NCBI GenBank assembly: GCA_904420615.1
Contig: CAJFVY010000029.1
Span: forward strand, 1-40,526
From: an uncultured Bacilli bacterium
GTDB taxonomy: Bacteria; Bacillota_I; Bacilli_A; RF39; UBA660
Direction: 5' to 3'
DNA: 40,526 bases
Positions 1-11,030 of the stretch are shown piece by piece (the first letter of the stretch is position 1; each line of letters begins with the position of its first letter). The position numbers were made by a program, and so were the translations under genes. The notes under the pieces were generated by a model. It worked only from the letters and a program-made list of their open reading frames with translations. It was not told where the DNA came from and made no database searches.

Positions 1-24
1 GAAAGGTATAAAATTACAAACAAA

Positions 25-44
25 AACGAGAATATTTTCCCGTT
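25..44 (-). terminator. Rho-independent terminator candidate
   Basis: Imperfect hairpin: AACG and GAA pair with TTC and CGTT around a TATT loop, with one A-C mismatch. On the minus strand the stem is followed by TTTGTTTG, a reasonable U-rich tail. It lies downstream of the decayed gene at 156-379 and could end minus-strand transcription there. Short stem, so only moderately sure. Confidence 0.45.
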
Positions 45-155
45 AATGTTTAAATTTTTTTGAGACATTTTCAAATACTATTGACAGAAAATTAACTAAA
101 AATGAAAAATAAACAAATAGTAGCCTATTCATAATATACGTATAGAAAGAAATTA

Positions 156-379
156 TTATTCCATTTGCAAAATATATGGATCACTTCTCGTTCCTGTACC
201 GTCTGTTATACTAACATTAGATACTAAATAAAGAACTGGATAAACATTGCGTGAAGAATAAAGCATCACACTCTATTCTTCTTATTTTGAGAAACTATGA
301 AAACACTATGTTCTACTGGGTATTTACTAAAACACACGCCAGATAACTTATAATTAATTAAATATACTATATTTTTCAT
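156..379 (-). pseudogene. Decayed C-terminus of a surface/extracellular protein
   Basis: An ATG at 377-379 behind GGTGAGG opens 37 codons that stop at a TGA. One base out of register, the same strand continues through YSSRNVYPVLYLVSN and a Gly/Thr-rich stretch to DPYILQME and a TAA at 156-158. The first frame (SVFIVSQNKKNRV) joins the second naturally if one base is added or removed near position 270. The ending resembles the PV-LYLKSNV-I-G-GT-xDPY ending that I recall from surface proteins of gut Firmicutes; this is from memory, not a search. With no upstream body and a broken frame, I read it as a 3' relic. A genuine 37-codon peptide with its own ribosome site is the alternative. Confidence 0.45.
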
Positions 380-474
380 GTACCTCACCTTTATCTTTCT
401 AAATAAAGTTTAACGCAATTATCTACAAATTCATCATATTATATATTTTTAAATTAATCTATCTAATTCTAACA

Positions 475-1977
475 TTATTTGCTTTTTCTAACACTTTTAT
501 TATAAGCTTGAATACTAGTATTATTGTTATTATTTGAAGGTACTACAGCTACAAAATCAATTAACTGCTTACTAAACTTAGGATTTCTTAACTTTGCTAA
601 AGCTTTACTTTCTATTTGCCTTATTCTTTCTCTTGTAACACCTAATATATCTCCCACTTCTTCTAGTGTACGAGGTTTTCCATCTTTTAAGCCATAACGT
701 AAATTCATTGTTTCTATTTCTCGGTCTGTTAAACAGTCCTTCATAACTGATACAAGTTTCCCACTTAGTTCCGTCTGTGAATATGAATCTTCAAGGGGTT
801 CATCTTTGGCAGAAATCATATTTTGAAGTTCTTCAGAATCTTCTCCTTCTGTTAGTGGTGTATTTAGACTGGCAGTATCATATTGTAATCTATTTAGTTC
901 TTTTGCAGTTTCTATTGATATATTCATTTCATGAGCTATCTCAGTGATACTAGGTTCTTTACCAAGTTTATTTTCTAAACTGATTCTTACTTTTTTATAC
1001 TTGTTTATTTTTTCAATCATATGAACAGGTATTCTTATATTTCTACCTTTATCTGCTATCGCTCTTGACATAGCCTGTTTAATCCACCAAGTGGCATAAG
1101 TAGATAACTTATATCCTTTTTCAGGATCAAATTTTTCTACTGCCTTTATCAATCCTAAATTACCTTCTTGAATTAAATCCAAAAATGATAAATCAGTGTT
1201 ATGAATTTTTTTAGCAACAGAAACAACTAATCTTAAATTCCTATTAATCAATGTTTGTCTAGCTGTCATATCTCCTTTTTTATATTTAAATGCTAAATCT
1301 TGTTCTTGCTCTTTAGTTAATAATGGATTTTTAGAAATTTCCTTTAAGTATTCCTTTAATGGATCATCCAAGCTAGAATCATAATCTGCAAAATCTTCTT
1401 TTTCATTATAATGATTATCTTGAATATTAATATTATGACTATCACAATATACTTCTAATAATGATATAATATTTCGATCATCAAATAATTCAACTAAATT
1501 ATGATCAATCATTAATTTTTTGTTATCATCTACTACTTTTTTTAAAGTATGAATTAAAATAGAATTTTGATTAATCAAATTTATTACTAGTTCTGGATCT
1601 AATATTATATGATATTTATAAAAAAATCTGCTAAGCCTTCTAAGTGAAATACTTATATTATTCTCTTGATCCGTTGTAGCTATATTATTAATATAACTAT
1701 TAATGATTGCTTCTTTTTTGTCATCTTCTTTTAATTTCTGTTGTGTTTCATAATCTAACCGTTTTCTTAATAAATCTTGAAGATAAGAATCATAATTTTT
1801 ATCAGATGAATAATCAGTAACAGATTGGACAATAACACTTCCTACTATTTGTTTCATATCTTCTTTTGATAAATTTAGATATTTATATTCTTGATATATT
1901 TGCTCGATAATTGGTTCTATGCTAGCATAAATTTCGTCTTCTGACATATTCATAATAGCTGTAGTAGTTAACTTCAT
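475..1977 (-). CDS. Sigma-70 family RNA polymerase sigma factor (RpoD-like), with N-terminal extension
   Basis: Directs RNA polymerase to promoters. Residues about 204-330 carry regions 1.2-2.4 close to housekeeping sigma factors: [29 protein letters not shown] (about 266-283), [11 protein letters not shown] and IRIPVHM. Region 3 follows, then region 4 with [15 protein letters not shown] and the helix-turn-helix [14 protein letters not shown] near the C-terminus. The first ~200 residues are not canonical region 1.1. They look helical, with [17 protein letters not shown] around 119-133, and align with the next gene along their length. Region 2.1 lacks the usual glycine-rich GRG before the -10-binding part (HNTDL instead). 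SD GTGAGG supports the ATG. It is 127 bp downstream of its paralogue. The housekeeping factor itself or a close alternative; neighbours such as dnaG are absent, so I leave it unnamed. Confidence 0.88.
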   Translation of the reverse strand: MKLTTTAIMNMSEDEIYASIEPIIEQIYQEYKYLNLSKEDMKQIVGSVIVQSVTDYSSDKNYDSYLQDLLRKRLDYETQQKLKEDDKKEAIINSYINNIATTDQENNISISLRRLSRFFYKYHIILDPELVINLINQNSILIHTLKKVVDDNKKLMIDHNLVELFDDRNIISLLEVYCDSHNINIQDNHYNEKEDFADYDSSLDDPLKEYLKEISKNPLLTKEQEQDLAFKYKKGDMTARQTLINRNLRLVVSVAKKIHNTDLSFLDLIQEGNLGLIKAVEKFDPEKGYKLSTYATWWIKQAMSRAIADKGRNIRIPVHMIEKINKYKKVRISLENKLGKEPSITEIAHEMNISIETAKELNRLQYDTASLNTPLTEGEDSEELQNMISAKDEPLEDSYSQTELSGKLVSVMKDCLTDREIETMNLRYGLKDGKPRTLEEVGDILGVTRERIRQIESKALAKLRNPKFSKQLIDFVAVVPSNNNNNTSIQAYNKSVRKSK

Positions 1978-2012
1978 ACTTCTTTACCTCACTTTTACAT
2001 AACTCGTTTTTT

Positions 2013-2104
2013 CTACTTTTTTTTGCTTGAATTCTTCATCATATAATTTAACCGATATGTTTTACTACGCTTCCGCGCACTTTCAGGATCAGCTGCATAT
2101 TCTA
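2013..2104 (-). pseudogene. Out-of-frame C-terminal tail of the second sigma factor
   Basis: Directly after the TAG stop of the sigma gene at 2105, a -1 frame remains open to a TAG at 2013-2015. It reads IEYAADPESARKRSK, then a basic ending NSSKKK. Adding one A to the A5 run at 2108-2112 (T5 on the plus strand) fuses it in frame and gives about 495 residues, matching the 500-residue paralogue, which also ends in a basic SVRKSK. Whether this is a real mutation, a slippage switch or an assembly homopolymer error cannot be told from one sequence. Confidence 0.5.
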
Positions 2105-3499
2105 CTATTTTTCTATATTATCTTTTTGACGCAATTTATTTAGAGCTTTTTCTTGTATTTGTCTAACTCTCTCTCTTGTAACTCCTATAACTTGTCCTGT
2201 TGCTTTTAAAGTATATTCATTACCATCTTCTAATCCAAAGCGCAATCCAATAACCTTTGCTTCTCGTTCTGTTAAATCACTAGCAATAAGATCGCGTACA
2301 TTTTTTCTCATAACTTGAGCTATACCAGATTCTTCCACTGAAACTTCATCATCACGAATAAAAGATTGAATCTCTTCACCATCTTCATTTTCTGAGGAAT
2401 ATAAAATCGTATTAATACTCATAGCATCATATCTTAACAAATGTAATTTTCTCACATTTTCAATAGATATTCCCATTTTTTCTGCAATCTCTTCCATGGT
2501 TGGTTTTCTAAGAAACTCATTAGCTAATTCATATTTAACCTTGTTATATCGATTTAATTGATCAAGCTGATGAGCCGGTATTCTAATTGTTCTATTTGTA
2601 TTAGCGATCGCTCTTGTAATAGCCTGTCTAATCCACCAAGTTGCATAAGTCGAAAATCTATATCCTTTCATAGGATCAAATTTATCTATTGCTTTCATCA
2701 AACCAATAGTTCCTTCTTCTATCAAATCATCTTCTGATAAAAAATAGGTATGGTATTTTTTAGCATTTTTTATAACTAAACGCATATTGTGTTCTATTAA
2801 TTTATTTCTAGCCGTTATATCTCCCTCTTTATATCTAAGAGATAACTCTTTTACTTCCTCTGGTGTTAATAAAGGTTTAGAAAAAATAGCTTTATAATAT
2901 TCCTGTGAACCATCTAATGTATAATCAGTTGGAAGATCTAGTTCTTGACTATCTTCTATATCCATTCCATATTCTAATTGATATCCATTAATTAAAGACT
3001 TAATATTATAATTATTATATAATTTTCCTAGTGATTTTTCATCATTTTCTTCTACTATTCTAGATATAGTATGCTTCAAGATAGGACTCTTGTCCATTAA
3101 ATTTAATGTAATATCTGGATCTAACAAAAGTCTATATTTAGTAAAAAATTTACTAAGTTTAGTAAGTGATACAACAGGTCTTTCTAAAGTATCATTTGTC
3201 ATAATAGTATTAATATATTGACTAATGATTTTGAGTCCTTGTTCTTGATCTTTCAATTTTTCTTGTATTCTACTATCTAAATTTTTCTTTAAAGCTGTAC
3301 TAAGATAATTTCCATAAGACTGATTATCAAAATCCAAAGACATAGAATAATCTATTTCCTCTATTATAATTGATTTCATTTCTTCTGCTGTTAATCCTGA
3401 AAAGCGATATGTTTTATAAATTTTTTTTATCATTGGTTTTAATACCATATAGATTTCTTCCATAGACATAGTTTTTGCTTTTTTAAAATTAAATTCCAT
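2105..3499 (-). CDS. Sigma-70 family RNA polymerase sigma factor, divergent paralogue
   Basis: 464 residues, paralogous to the adjacent sigma factor over the whole length including the N-terminal extension (MSMEEIYMVLKPMI matches [28 protein letters not shown] matches [14 protein letters not shown]). Region 2 is present ([35 protein letters not shown]) as is the promoter-contact motif IRIPAHQL. Region 4 has LTEREAKVIGLRFGLEDG and VTRERVRQIQEKALNKL. Region 1.2 is weak (EYYKAIFSKPLLT, without DPLKxYL), so it is more divergent and likely an alternative (group 2) factor. SD GAGGGG lies 6-7 bases before the ATG. Its own promoter is at 3531-3559. The C-terminus is probably cut short by a frameshift (see 2013-2104). 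Confidence 0.85.
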   Translation of the reverse strand: MEFNFKKAKTMSMEEIYMVLKPMIKKIYKTYRFSGLTAEEMKSIIIEEIDYSMSLDFDNQSYGNYLSTALKKNLDSRIQEKLKDQEQGLKIISQYINTIMTNDTLERPVVSLTKLSKFFTKYRLLLDPDITLNLMDKSPILKHTISRIVEENDEKSLGKLYNNYNIKSLINGYQLEYGMDIEDSQELDLPTDYTLDGSQEYYKAIFSKPLLTPEEVKELSLRYKEGDITARNKLIEHNMRLVIKNAKKYHTYFLSEDDLIEEGTIGLMKAIDKFDPMKGYRFSTYATWWIRQAITRAIANTNRTIRIPAHQLDQLNRYNKVKYELANEFLRKPTMEEIAEKMGISIENVRKLHLLRYDAMSINTILYSSENEDGEEIQSFIRDDEVSVEESGIAQVMRKNVRDLIASDLTEREAKVIGLRFGLEDGNEYTLKATGQVIGVTRERVRQIQEKALNKLRQKDNIEK

Positions 3500-3530
3500 T
3501 CTTTTCCCCTCATTCCAAGTTTTTGACTAT

Positions 3531-3559
3531 ATTCTACTCCTTACTACTTAAAAAGTAAA
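3531..3559 (-). promoter_or_regulatory. Sigma-A-type promoter for the divergent sigma factor gene
   Basis: On the minus strand TTTACT (3554-3559), a 17-bp spacer and TAGAAT (3531-3536), about 32 bp ahead of the ATG at 3499. The spacing is ideal and each box has one mismatch. It lies just downstream of recX, so the sigma pair can be transcribed independently. Confidence 0.5.
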
Positions 3560-3566
3560 GAAAAAA

Positions 3567-4316
3567 TTAATCATCCATATCTTTAAACCCAAGTTGTCTC
3601 ATTTTCATTTTAATTCGATATTCTAATTCTTTACCACTATATTTTCGTTCTAATTTTGTTTTTATTTTCTTTAACTGTTTTTGTCTAATGTTATCTTCAT
3701 CGTCCTGCTTTAGATTATCTAGTTCTAATTCAATCAAATTTTTATTAAAACCATCACTTATTAATTTTTGAAAAATAGTTCTTTTTAACATCGCAATACT
3801 TTTATTAGAATTACCTTTCAATGCTTTCATAACTATTTTTTTTATTTTAGTCTTTTCAATTTCTTCATCATATTCTTTTATAGCTTCTTGAAAATCATTT
3901 TCAGAAATACCTTTTTTTAATAATTTTGCTTTAATCGTTAAAGGACCACTAGAAGTAGTTAAAATTTGGTCATGTACAAAACTCTTAGCATAAGCTAAAT
4001 CATTTAAATAGCCCTGCTTTTGTAGTTTAACAATAGCTTGTTCCCTATCTTTTTTAGAGAATTCTTTTTTTATTAAATAGCCATCTACTTCTTTACTACT
4101 CTTGACTACTCTATTAAGTAGTTCTAAAGCAGTATAATAACATCTAAAACTATCATTTTCCTTAAGAATTATTTCTAATTCTTCTTCTGCTAACTCATTT
4201 TTATATAATAATTGATATTTTAAAATAATCTCATCATAAAATAAATATGCTCTTCCATCATTAAAAGTAACGGCATATAATCCTGCTTTTTTTCGCTTAC
4301 AATGTTCTAGTTTCAT
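3567..4316 (-). CDS. recX: RecX-family regulator of RecA
   Basis: RecX binds RecA filaments and modulates recombination and the SOS response. The protein has the family's repeated three-helix modules: RQQ-type helices around DREQAIVKLQKQGYLND and AYAKSFVHDQ, then LLKKGISENDFQEAI, and a terminal repeat IKMKMRQLGFK. The N-terminal part (AGLYAVTFNDGRAYLFYDEI) is the beta-rich leader typical of Firmicute RecX. I chose the ATG at 4316 (249 residues) because AGAGGTAT precedes it; the 7 codons upstream start only at a TTG without SD. RecA is not in the window. The gene stands between the dnaJ terminator and the sigma factor promoter and may be a single unit. Confidence 0.85.
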   Translation of the reverse strand: MKLEHCKRKKAGLYAVTFNDGRAYLFYDEIILKYQLLYKNELAEEELEIILKENDSFRCYYTALELLNRVVKSSKEVDGYLIKKEFSKKDREQAIVKLQKQGYLNDLAYAKSFVHDQILTTSSGPLTIKAKLLKKGISENDFQEAIKEYDEEIEKTKIKKIVMKALKGNSNKSIAMLKRTIFQKLISDGFNKNLIELELDNLKQDDEDNIRQKQLKKIKTKLERKYSGKELEYRIKMKMRQLGFKDMDD

Positions 4317-4394
4317 AAGATACCTCTTTTCATTCAAAATAATATAACATTTGTTCTATTTGGTCAATTACTAATTCAAAAAATAGACAAACGA

Positions 4395-4423
4395 AAACAC
4401 GATTCTGTTCTTCAATCGTGTTT
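4395..4423 (-). terminator. Terminator of the hrcA-dnaJ operon
   Basis: Perfect 10-bp stem AAACACGATT / AATCGTGTTT with a 9-base loop, overlapping the dnaJ stop codon. On the minus strand it is followed by TTCGTTTG, a moderately U-rich tail. Confidence 0.75.
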
Positions 4424-5570
4424 ATCTGTCATTCTTCTTTACAAATTTTTCAAAGCGATCTATGTCTACATCTTTAAAATCAGTATCAGCTAGGCTTTCA
4501 AATAATTTCTTTTGATCGCGACTCAATTTCTTAGGAGTTTGTACTTGGTATGTAACATACATATCACCGGTACGTCTTGTCATAGAATTTTTAATTCCCT
4601 TACCTCTAATACGTTGTTTTGTACCACTATCAGTTCCAGCTGGAATGGTAACAGTAATATTCCCATAAATAGTTGGCACTTCTTTTTTGGAACCTAAAAC
4701 TGCTTCTGGGATAGTAATTGGAACATCAAGATAAATATCATCACCATTTCGTTCAAAGAAACTATGTCCTTTAATCTGAAATTCAATATATAAATCTCCC
4801 GGAGTACCACCATTCGCGCCCGCATGTCCTTTACCAGAAACACGAAGTCTTTCTCCATCATTGATACCGCTTGGTACATTAACGGTAATAGTTTTATCAA
4901 CCCTTACTTGTCCTTCGCCATGACAAATTGGACATTCTCTTTTATAAACCCTTCCTTTACCATTACAATCAGGACAAGTTGTTTTGGTAACGAATGATCC
5001 TAGAATAGTCCTTTGTTGTGAAGTAATCGTACCACTACCATGACATCTTGAACATGTCTTTTCATCGAAGCCACCTTTACCGTGGCATTCATCACATTCT
5101 TCTACTACTTCTAGGTCAAAGTCCTTCTCACAACCAAAGACAGCCTCTTCAAAAGTTAAAGTTTGCTTTACTAAAACATCACTACCTCTTTTGGATCTAG
5201 TCTTAGATCTACTTGATCCACCGCCAAAACCGAATCCTCCAAATAAGTCTTCAAAAATATCACCTAAATCGCTACTATCGAAGCCAAAGCCAGAGCCTCC
5301 AAAACCACCGAAGCCACCAGCTCCGCCACTAGCTCCTGCAGCACCCCCGAAAGCAGCATGACCAAATTGATCATATTGACGGCGTTTATTTTCATCCGAT
5401 AAAACAGAGTAAGCTTCTTGGACTTCTTTAAATTTTTCTTCGGCATTTTCTTCCTTACTAATATCTGGATGATATTTTTTAGCTAGTTTTCTAAAAGCTG
5501 ATTTAATTTCATCTTGGCTAGCACTCTTCGAAACTCCTAATACTTCATAGTAGTCTCTTTTTGTTGCCAT
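4422..5570 (-). CDS. dnaJ: Chaperone DnaJ (Hsp40)
   Basis: Co-chaperone that delivers unfolded clients to DnaK and stimulates its ATPase in the cytoplasm. 382 residues, the usual size. The J domain (about 1-70) has the HPD tripeptide in [10 protein letters not shown] Gly/Phe-rich linker follows (about 75-125). The zinc domain has all four CxxCxGxG repeats: [24 protein letters not shown] and CPICHGEG. The C-terminal substrate-binding beta domains are intact. SD AGGAGG precedes the ATG. It lies 12 bp after pepF, not next to dnaK as usual, and closes the operon at the 4395 terminator. Confidence 0.98.
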   Translation of the reverse strand: MATKRDYYEVLGVSKSASQDEIKSAFRKLAKKYHPDISKEENAEEKFKEVQEAYSVLSDENKRRQYDQFGHAAFGGAAGASGGAGGFGGFGGSGFGFDSSDLGDIFEDLFGGFGFGGGSSRSKTRSKRGSDVLVKQTLTFEEAVFGCEKDFDLEVVEECDECHGKGGFDEKTCSRCHGSGTITSQQRTILGSFVTKTTCPDCNGKGRVYKRECPICHGEGQVRVDKTITVNVPSGINDGERLRVSGKGHAGANGGTPGDLYIEFQIKGHSFFERNGDDIYLDVPITIPEAVLGSKKEVPTIYGNITVTIPAGTDSGTKQRIRGKGIKNSMTRRTGDMYVTYQVQTPKKLSRDQKKLFESLADTDFKDVDIDRFEKFVKKNDR

Positions 5571-5582
5571 AATCTACACCTC

Positions 5583-7382
5583 CTACTCATTATTTAAAGA
5601 TATGAACTTATCTAAAGTCTCTTTAAACATATTCATTGCTTCATCAAATACTTTTGTATCACTTAAATCAATATCAATTATTTTTAATACTTCTAATGGA
5701 TAATCTCTTCCCCCACTTTTCAAAAATTCTATGTATTTTTCTTTAAAATTAGGGGTATGATTTAAAATATTTTTAGCAATATAACTTGCAATGGATAAAC
5801 CTGTAGCATATTTATATACATAAAATGGAGTATAAAAATGTGGTATTCTCAAAGCTTCAAATTGTACTTCTTTATCTATTACTACATTTTCGCCAAAATA
5901 TACCTTATTTAATTCATAATAATAGTTACAAATAGCATCAGCTGTCAATACCTCACCTTTATCTGTCAAATCATGAATATATCTTTCAAATTCTGCAAAC
6001 ATCGTCTGTCTAAAAACAGTGCTTTTAAAAGTATCAAGCCTTTCATTTAAAATAGAAAGTTTTTCATCTTTAGTTTTAGCTTGTTCTTCCATATAATATG
6101 AAAATAACAATTCATTCACCGTAGATGCTATTTCTGCTAAAAAGATAGGATAACTTGATTCTTCATAAGAGTTATATTGATTAGAAAAATAACTGTGCAT
6201 TGAATGTCCTAATTCATGGGCAAGAGTAGAAACATCATTATATGTCTCGGTATAATTTAATAGAATGAAAGGTTTTGTATCATAACTTCCAGATGAATAA
6301 GCTCCACTTCTTTTATTTAAGTTAGGATATTTATCAATATATCCTTCTTTAAAAGCTTTATTTAAAACTTGGCTATATTCCTCTCCTAAAATACTTAGTG
6401 CTTTTTTGACTAGCTCTTCTGCTTCTTCAAAACTATATTTCTTATCTATTTCTTTTATAGTGCTAACATAACCATCATATAGATGAAATTCATCTAATTT
6501 TAATAATTTTCTTTTTATTTCAAAGTAATTATAAAGGTTAGGTAAATTTTTATGTACTACAGTAATTAAATTATCATATAAAGAAGTAGGAATAAAATCA
6601 TCAAATAAACTAGCTTCTAAACTAGAATTAAATTTTCTTAATTTACTAGAGACTGATAAACTTTCACAGGTTGCTGCTAAGGTAGATGTTAAAGTATTTT
6701 TAAACTCTCCATACACTTTATGATAGTTAATAAAAGCCTCTTTTCGAACTCTTCTTTCCTTTGATAATAACAAAGTACTATAGTTACTAGACGTAAGTTC
6801 TACTTCTTCATCATTTTCATCCTTTATGGTACCAAATTTCATATCAGTATCCATTAAATAATCCGCTGTATCACTACTACTACCTAAAACTTTAGAATAG
6901 GCTGAAATTATTTTTTCCTCTTCTTTAGTTAGTGAATGTTCTTTATATCTTAAAATATCTAAGATACTATGTTTAAAACACTTTAATGCTTCATCTTCTT
7001 CTATATATTTTATAATAGTAGCAGGATCAGTTTCCAATATCATAGGTACAACAAAAGAAGTTGCTTCACTATAATGTTGATATAAATTATTCATTTTACC
7101 ATATAATTCTTGATAAGGAGTAATTGCTGTATCTTCATCATTCTTACGAGCAGCAAAAGTATATAATTTTTCTATTAGTCTTGACGTTTCACTATCTAGT
7201 AATAGAAATTCTTTAAATGTATTCCTATTTGTTAGAAATGTATCTTGCAGATTTTTTATTTTTTCTATATTATTTTTCACTAACTCATAATCTTTATTAT
7301 AATCGTCTATATTTTTATAAACACTCTTTATATCCCACTTATCTTGATCTTTTATTTCATCTCTTTTTAATAGTTTATCCAT
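5583..7382 (-). CDS. pepF: Oligoendopeptidase F (M3 metallopeptidase)
   Basis: Cytoplasmic zinc endopeptidase that cuts short peptides. The HExxH motif is in LAHELGHSMH (residues about 389-393 of a 599-residue protein), with the third zinc ligand in the downstream FLAEIASTVNE helix. The N-terminal KWDI and TSLYDNLI segments also fit the family. I chose the ATG at 7382 because a TTG five codons upstream lies inside a strong palindrome. Neither start has a good SD, which is unusual here. The gene is inserted between dnaK and dnaJ, so it is probably cotranscribed with the HrcA-controlled operon. A role in clearing peptides from stress-damaged protein is inference. Confidence 0.95.
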   Translation of the reverse strand: MDKLLKRDEIKDQDKWDIKSVYKNIDDYNKDYELVKNNIEKIKNLQDTFLTNRNTFKEFLLLDSETSRLIEKLYTFAARKNDEDTAITPYQELYGKMNNLYQHYSEATSFVVPMILETDPATIIKYIEEDEALKCFKHSILDILRYKEHSLTKEEEKIISAYSKVLGSSSDTADYLMDTDMKFGTIKDENDEEVELTSSNYSTLLLSKERRVRKEAFINYHKVYGEFKNTLTSTLAATCESLSVSSKLRKFNSSLEASLFDDFIPTSLYDNLITVVHKNLPNLYNYFEIKRKLLKLDEFHLYDGYVSTIKEIDKKYSFEEAEELVKKALSILGEEYSQVLNKAFKEGYIDKYPNLNKRSGAYSSGSYDTKPFILLNYTETYNDVSTLAHELGHSMHSYFSNQYNSYEESSYPIFLAEIASTVNELLFSYYMEEQAKTKDEKLSILNERLDTFKSTVFRQTMFAEFERYIHDLTDKGEVLTADAICNYYYELNKVYFGENVVIDKEVQFEALRIPHFYTPFYVYKYATGLSIASYIAKNILNHTPNFKEKYIEFLKSGGRDYPLEVLKIIDIDLSDTKVFDEAMNMFKETLDKFISLNNE

Positions 7383-7395
7383 AATTATTATCGAC

Positions 7396-7427
7396 AAGAA
7401 GTAGTCCTAGTACTAGCACTACTTCTT
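7396..7427. repeat. 32-bp palindrome between dnaK and pepF
   Basis: AAGAAGTAGT and ACTACTTCTT form perfect 10-bp arms around a C, the self-complementary CTAGTACTAG, and another C. The full transcript could fold into a long hairpin with one mismatch. On the minus strand it ends 14 bases before the pepF ATG and has no U-tract, so it is not a classic terminator. It may be an intercistronic stabiliser or processing site, or a protein-binding palindrome. Confidence 0.8.
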
Positions 7428-7445
7428 ATTGTTTACCTTTCTTTT

Positions 7446-9900
<2,455 letters not shown>

Positions 9901-9932
9901 TATTACCTCCGTTTTAATTTCATAAATACATC

Positions 9933-10931
9933 CTAAGACGAAGCATCGCTTTCAATATTTTCTTTAATATACTCAAGCATACTCATGACTCGATCATATT
10001 CCATTCTCTTAGGACCAATAATGGCAATGGTTCCATCCATGGAAGATGATTTAAAATTAGTCTTAATCACAGTTACATCTTCATCAATGCTATTTTCACT
10101 ACCTATATATACTTCTATATTATTAGAATTATCATGCTTAATTTCCCGAATTAAGTCATCATTATCAAGTTTACTAAATAAATTTTTAATTTTAGTAACA
10201 TCACTAAATTCTGGCTGTTCCAAAAATTTTGTTCTTCCAACTACATTGATATCAGGATTTACAAAATCATTAAATACATTATAAATAGCATCATATAACT
10301 TTTCATGCTGGAAAACATAATTACCAATAATTGGTTTTACTTCAAACTCTAACTTAGCACTTACTTCATCAATTGGTGTTCCAACTACTAACTTATTAAT
10401 AAGATCAACCGTTTTTTTCACATCAGCCACATTAACGCCATCTAAATTTAAAGTCTTATGTTCTACTTTTCCTTTATCTGTCACAATAATGACAATCACT
10501 TGACTATCAGATAATGGCACGACACTAACTTCTTTCAATAAGTTTTCATGACTTGCTGTTCCTAAAACTACAGCCGTATAAGATGTCATATCAGAAACGA
10601 CTTGTAAACTCTTTTTAATACAGTCTGAAAGGTCCAAAGATTGATTATGAAATATAATCTGTAACTTTAACATATCTTCGCCATTCATCTTTTTAGGTTC
10701 AAGTAAATGATCTACATAATAACGATATCCTTCCTCACTAGGAATTCTACCACTCGAAGTATGAGTCTTTTCAAGCAATCCTTCATTTTCAAGATTAGCC
10801 ATCTCACTTCTAACAGTAGCACTTGAACACTTTAATTTTTTACAAATCTGTTTACTACTGACTGGTTTGGCTTGTTTCACATAATATTCTACAATCATTT
10901 TTAATATTTGATTTTGACGATTACTTAGCAT
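9933..10931 (-). CDS. hrcA: Heat-inducible transcription repressor HrcA
   Basis: Represses class I heat-shock genes by binding CIRCE, helped by GroEL in known systems. The N-terminal winged helix is clear (LSNRQNQILKMIVEYYV, then PVSSKQICKKLKCSSATVR and LEKTHTSSGRIPSEEGYRYY). The rest is the GAF-like dimerisation region, ending GTIAIIGPKRMEYDRVM. I start it at the ATG at 10931, behind AGGAGGTG. An in-frame extension to 10961 would run through the CIRCE operator, so it is rejected. 332 residues. First gene of hrcA-grpE-dnaK-pepF-dnaJ and autoregulated by the two CIRCE sites. Confidence 0.98.
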   Translation of the reverse strand: MLSNRQNQILKMIVEYYVKQAKPVSSKQICKKLKCSSATVRSEMANLENEGLLEKTHTSSGRIPSEEGYRYYVDHLLEPKKMNGEDMLKLQIIFHNQSLDLSDCIKKSLQVVSDMTSYTAVVLGTASHENLLKEVSVVPLSDSQVIVIIVTDKGKVEHKTLNLDGVNVADVKKTVDLINKLVVGTPIDEVSAKLEFEVKPIIGNYVFQHEKLYDAIYNVFNDFVNPDINVVGRTKFLEQPEFSDVTKIKNLFSKLDNDDLIREIKHDNSNNIEVYIGSENSIDEDVTVIKTNFKSSSMDGTIAIIGPKRMEYDRVMSMLEYIKENIESDASS

Positions 10932-10941
10932 GAAACACCTC

Positions 10942-10968
10942 CTAGCACTGCTTTTTCTCAAGTGCTAA
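10942..10968 (-). promoter_or_regulatory. CIRCE operator 1 (HrcA site)
   Basis: On the minus strand TTAGCACTT, a 9-bp spacer and CAGTGCTAG. Two or three bases differ from the consensus TTAGCACTC-N9-GAGTGCTAA. It sits immediately downstream of the -10 box, at the expected transcription start, and its proximal arm runs into the hrcA SD (AGGAGG), so HrcA bound here would block initiation. Confidence 0.92.
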
Positions 10969-10972
10969 TACC

Positions 10973-11001
10973 ATTGTATGTAATTTTTTAGCACTTGTCA
11001 A
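10973..11001 (-). promoter_or_regulatory. Sigma-A promoter of the hrcA operon
   Basis: Minus-strand TTGACA (10996-11001), exactly 17 bp, then TACAAT (10973-10978). Perfect -35 and near-perfect -10. Flanked by CIRCE 1 downstream and overlapped by CIRCE 2 at the -35 box. Confidence 0.9.
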
Positions 11002-11014
11002 CACCTTTTGCTAA
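10988..11014 (-). promoter_or_regulatory. CIRCE operator 2, degenerate, overlapping the -35 box
   Basis: Minus-strand TTAGCAAAA, 9-bp spacer, AAGTGCTAA. One arm is near consensus, the other keeps only TTAGCA. The spacer contains the start of TTGACA, so binding would mask the -35 element. The same TTGACAAGTGC arrangement recurs at the hsp20 promoter, which supports this site being real. Confidence 0.65.
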
Positions 11015-11030
11015 TTTTTTACAAAAAAAA

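Noticed and set aside
475-1977. Naming this gene rpoD outright
   Set aside because: Regions 2 and 4 are near-housekeeping, but the non-standard N-terminus, tandem paralogue and absence of dnaG leave its role open.
7396-7427. Intrinsic terminator of dnaK
   Set aside because: The hairpin is strong but no U-run follows on the minus strand, so it is listed as a palindrome.
9985-10284. 99-codon plus-strand frame inside hrcA
   Set aside because: Antisense shadow; the hrcA frame is fully conserved.
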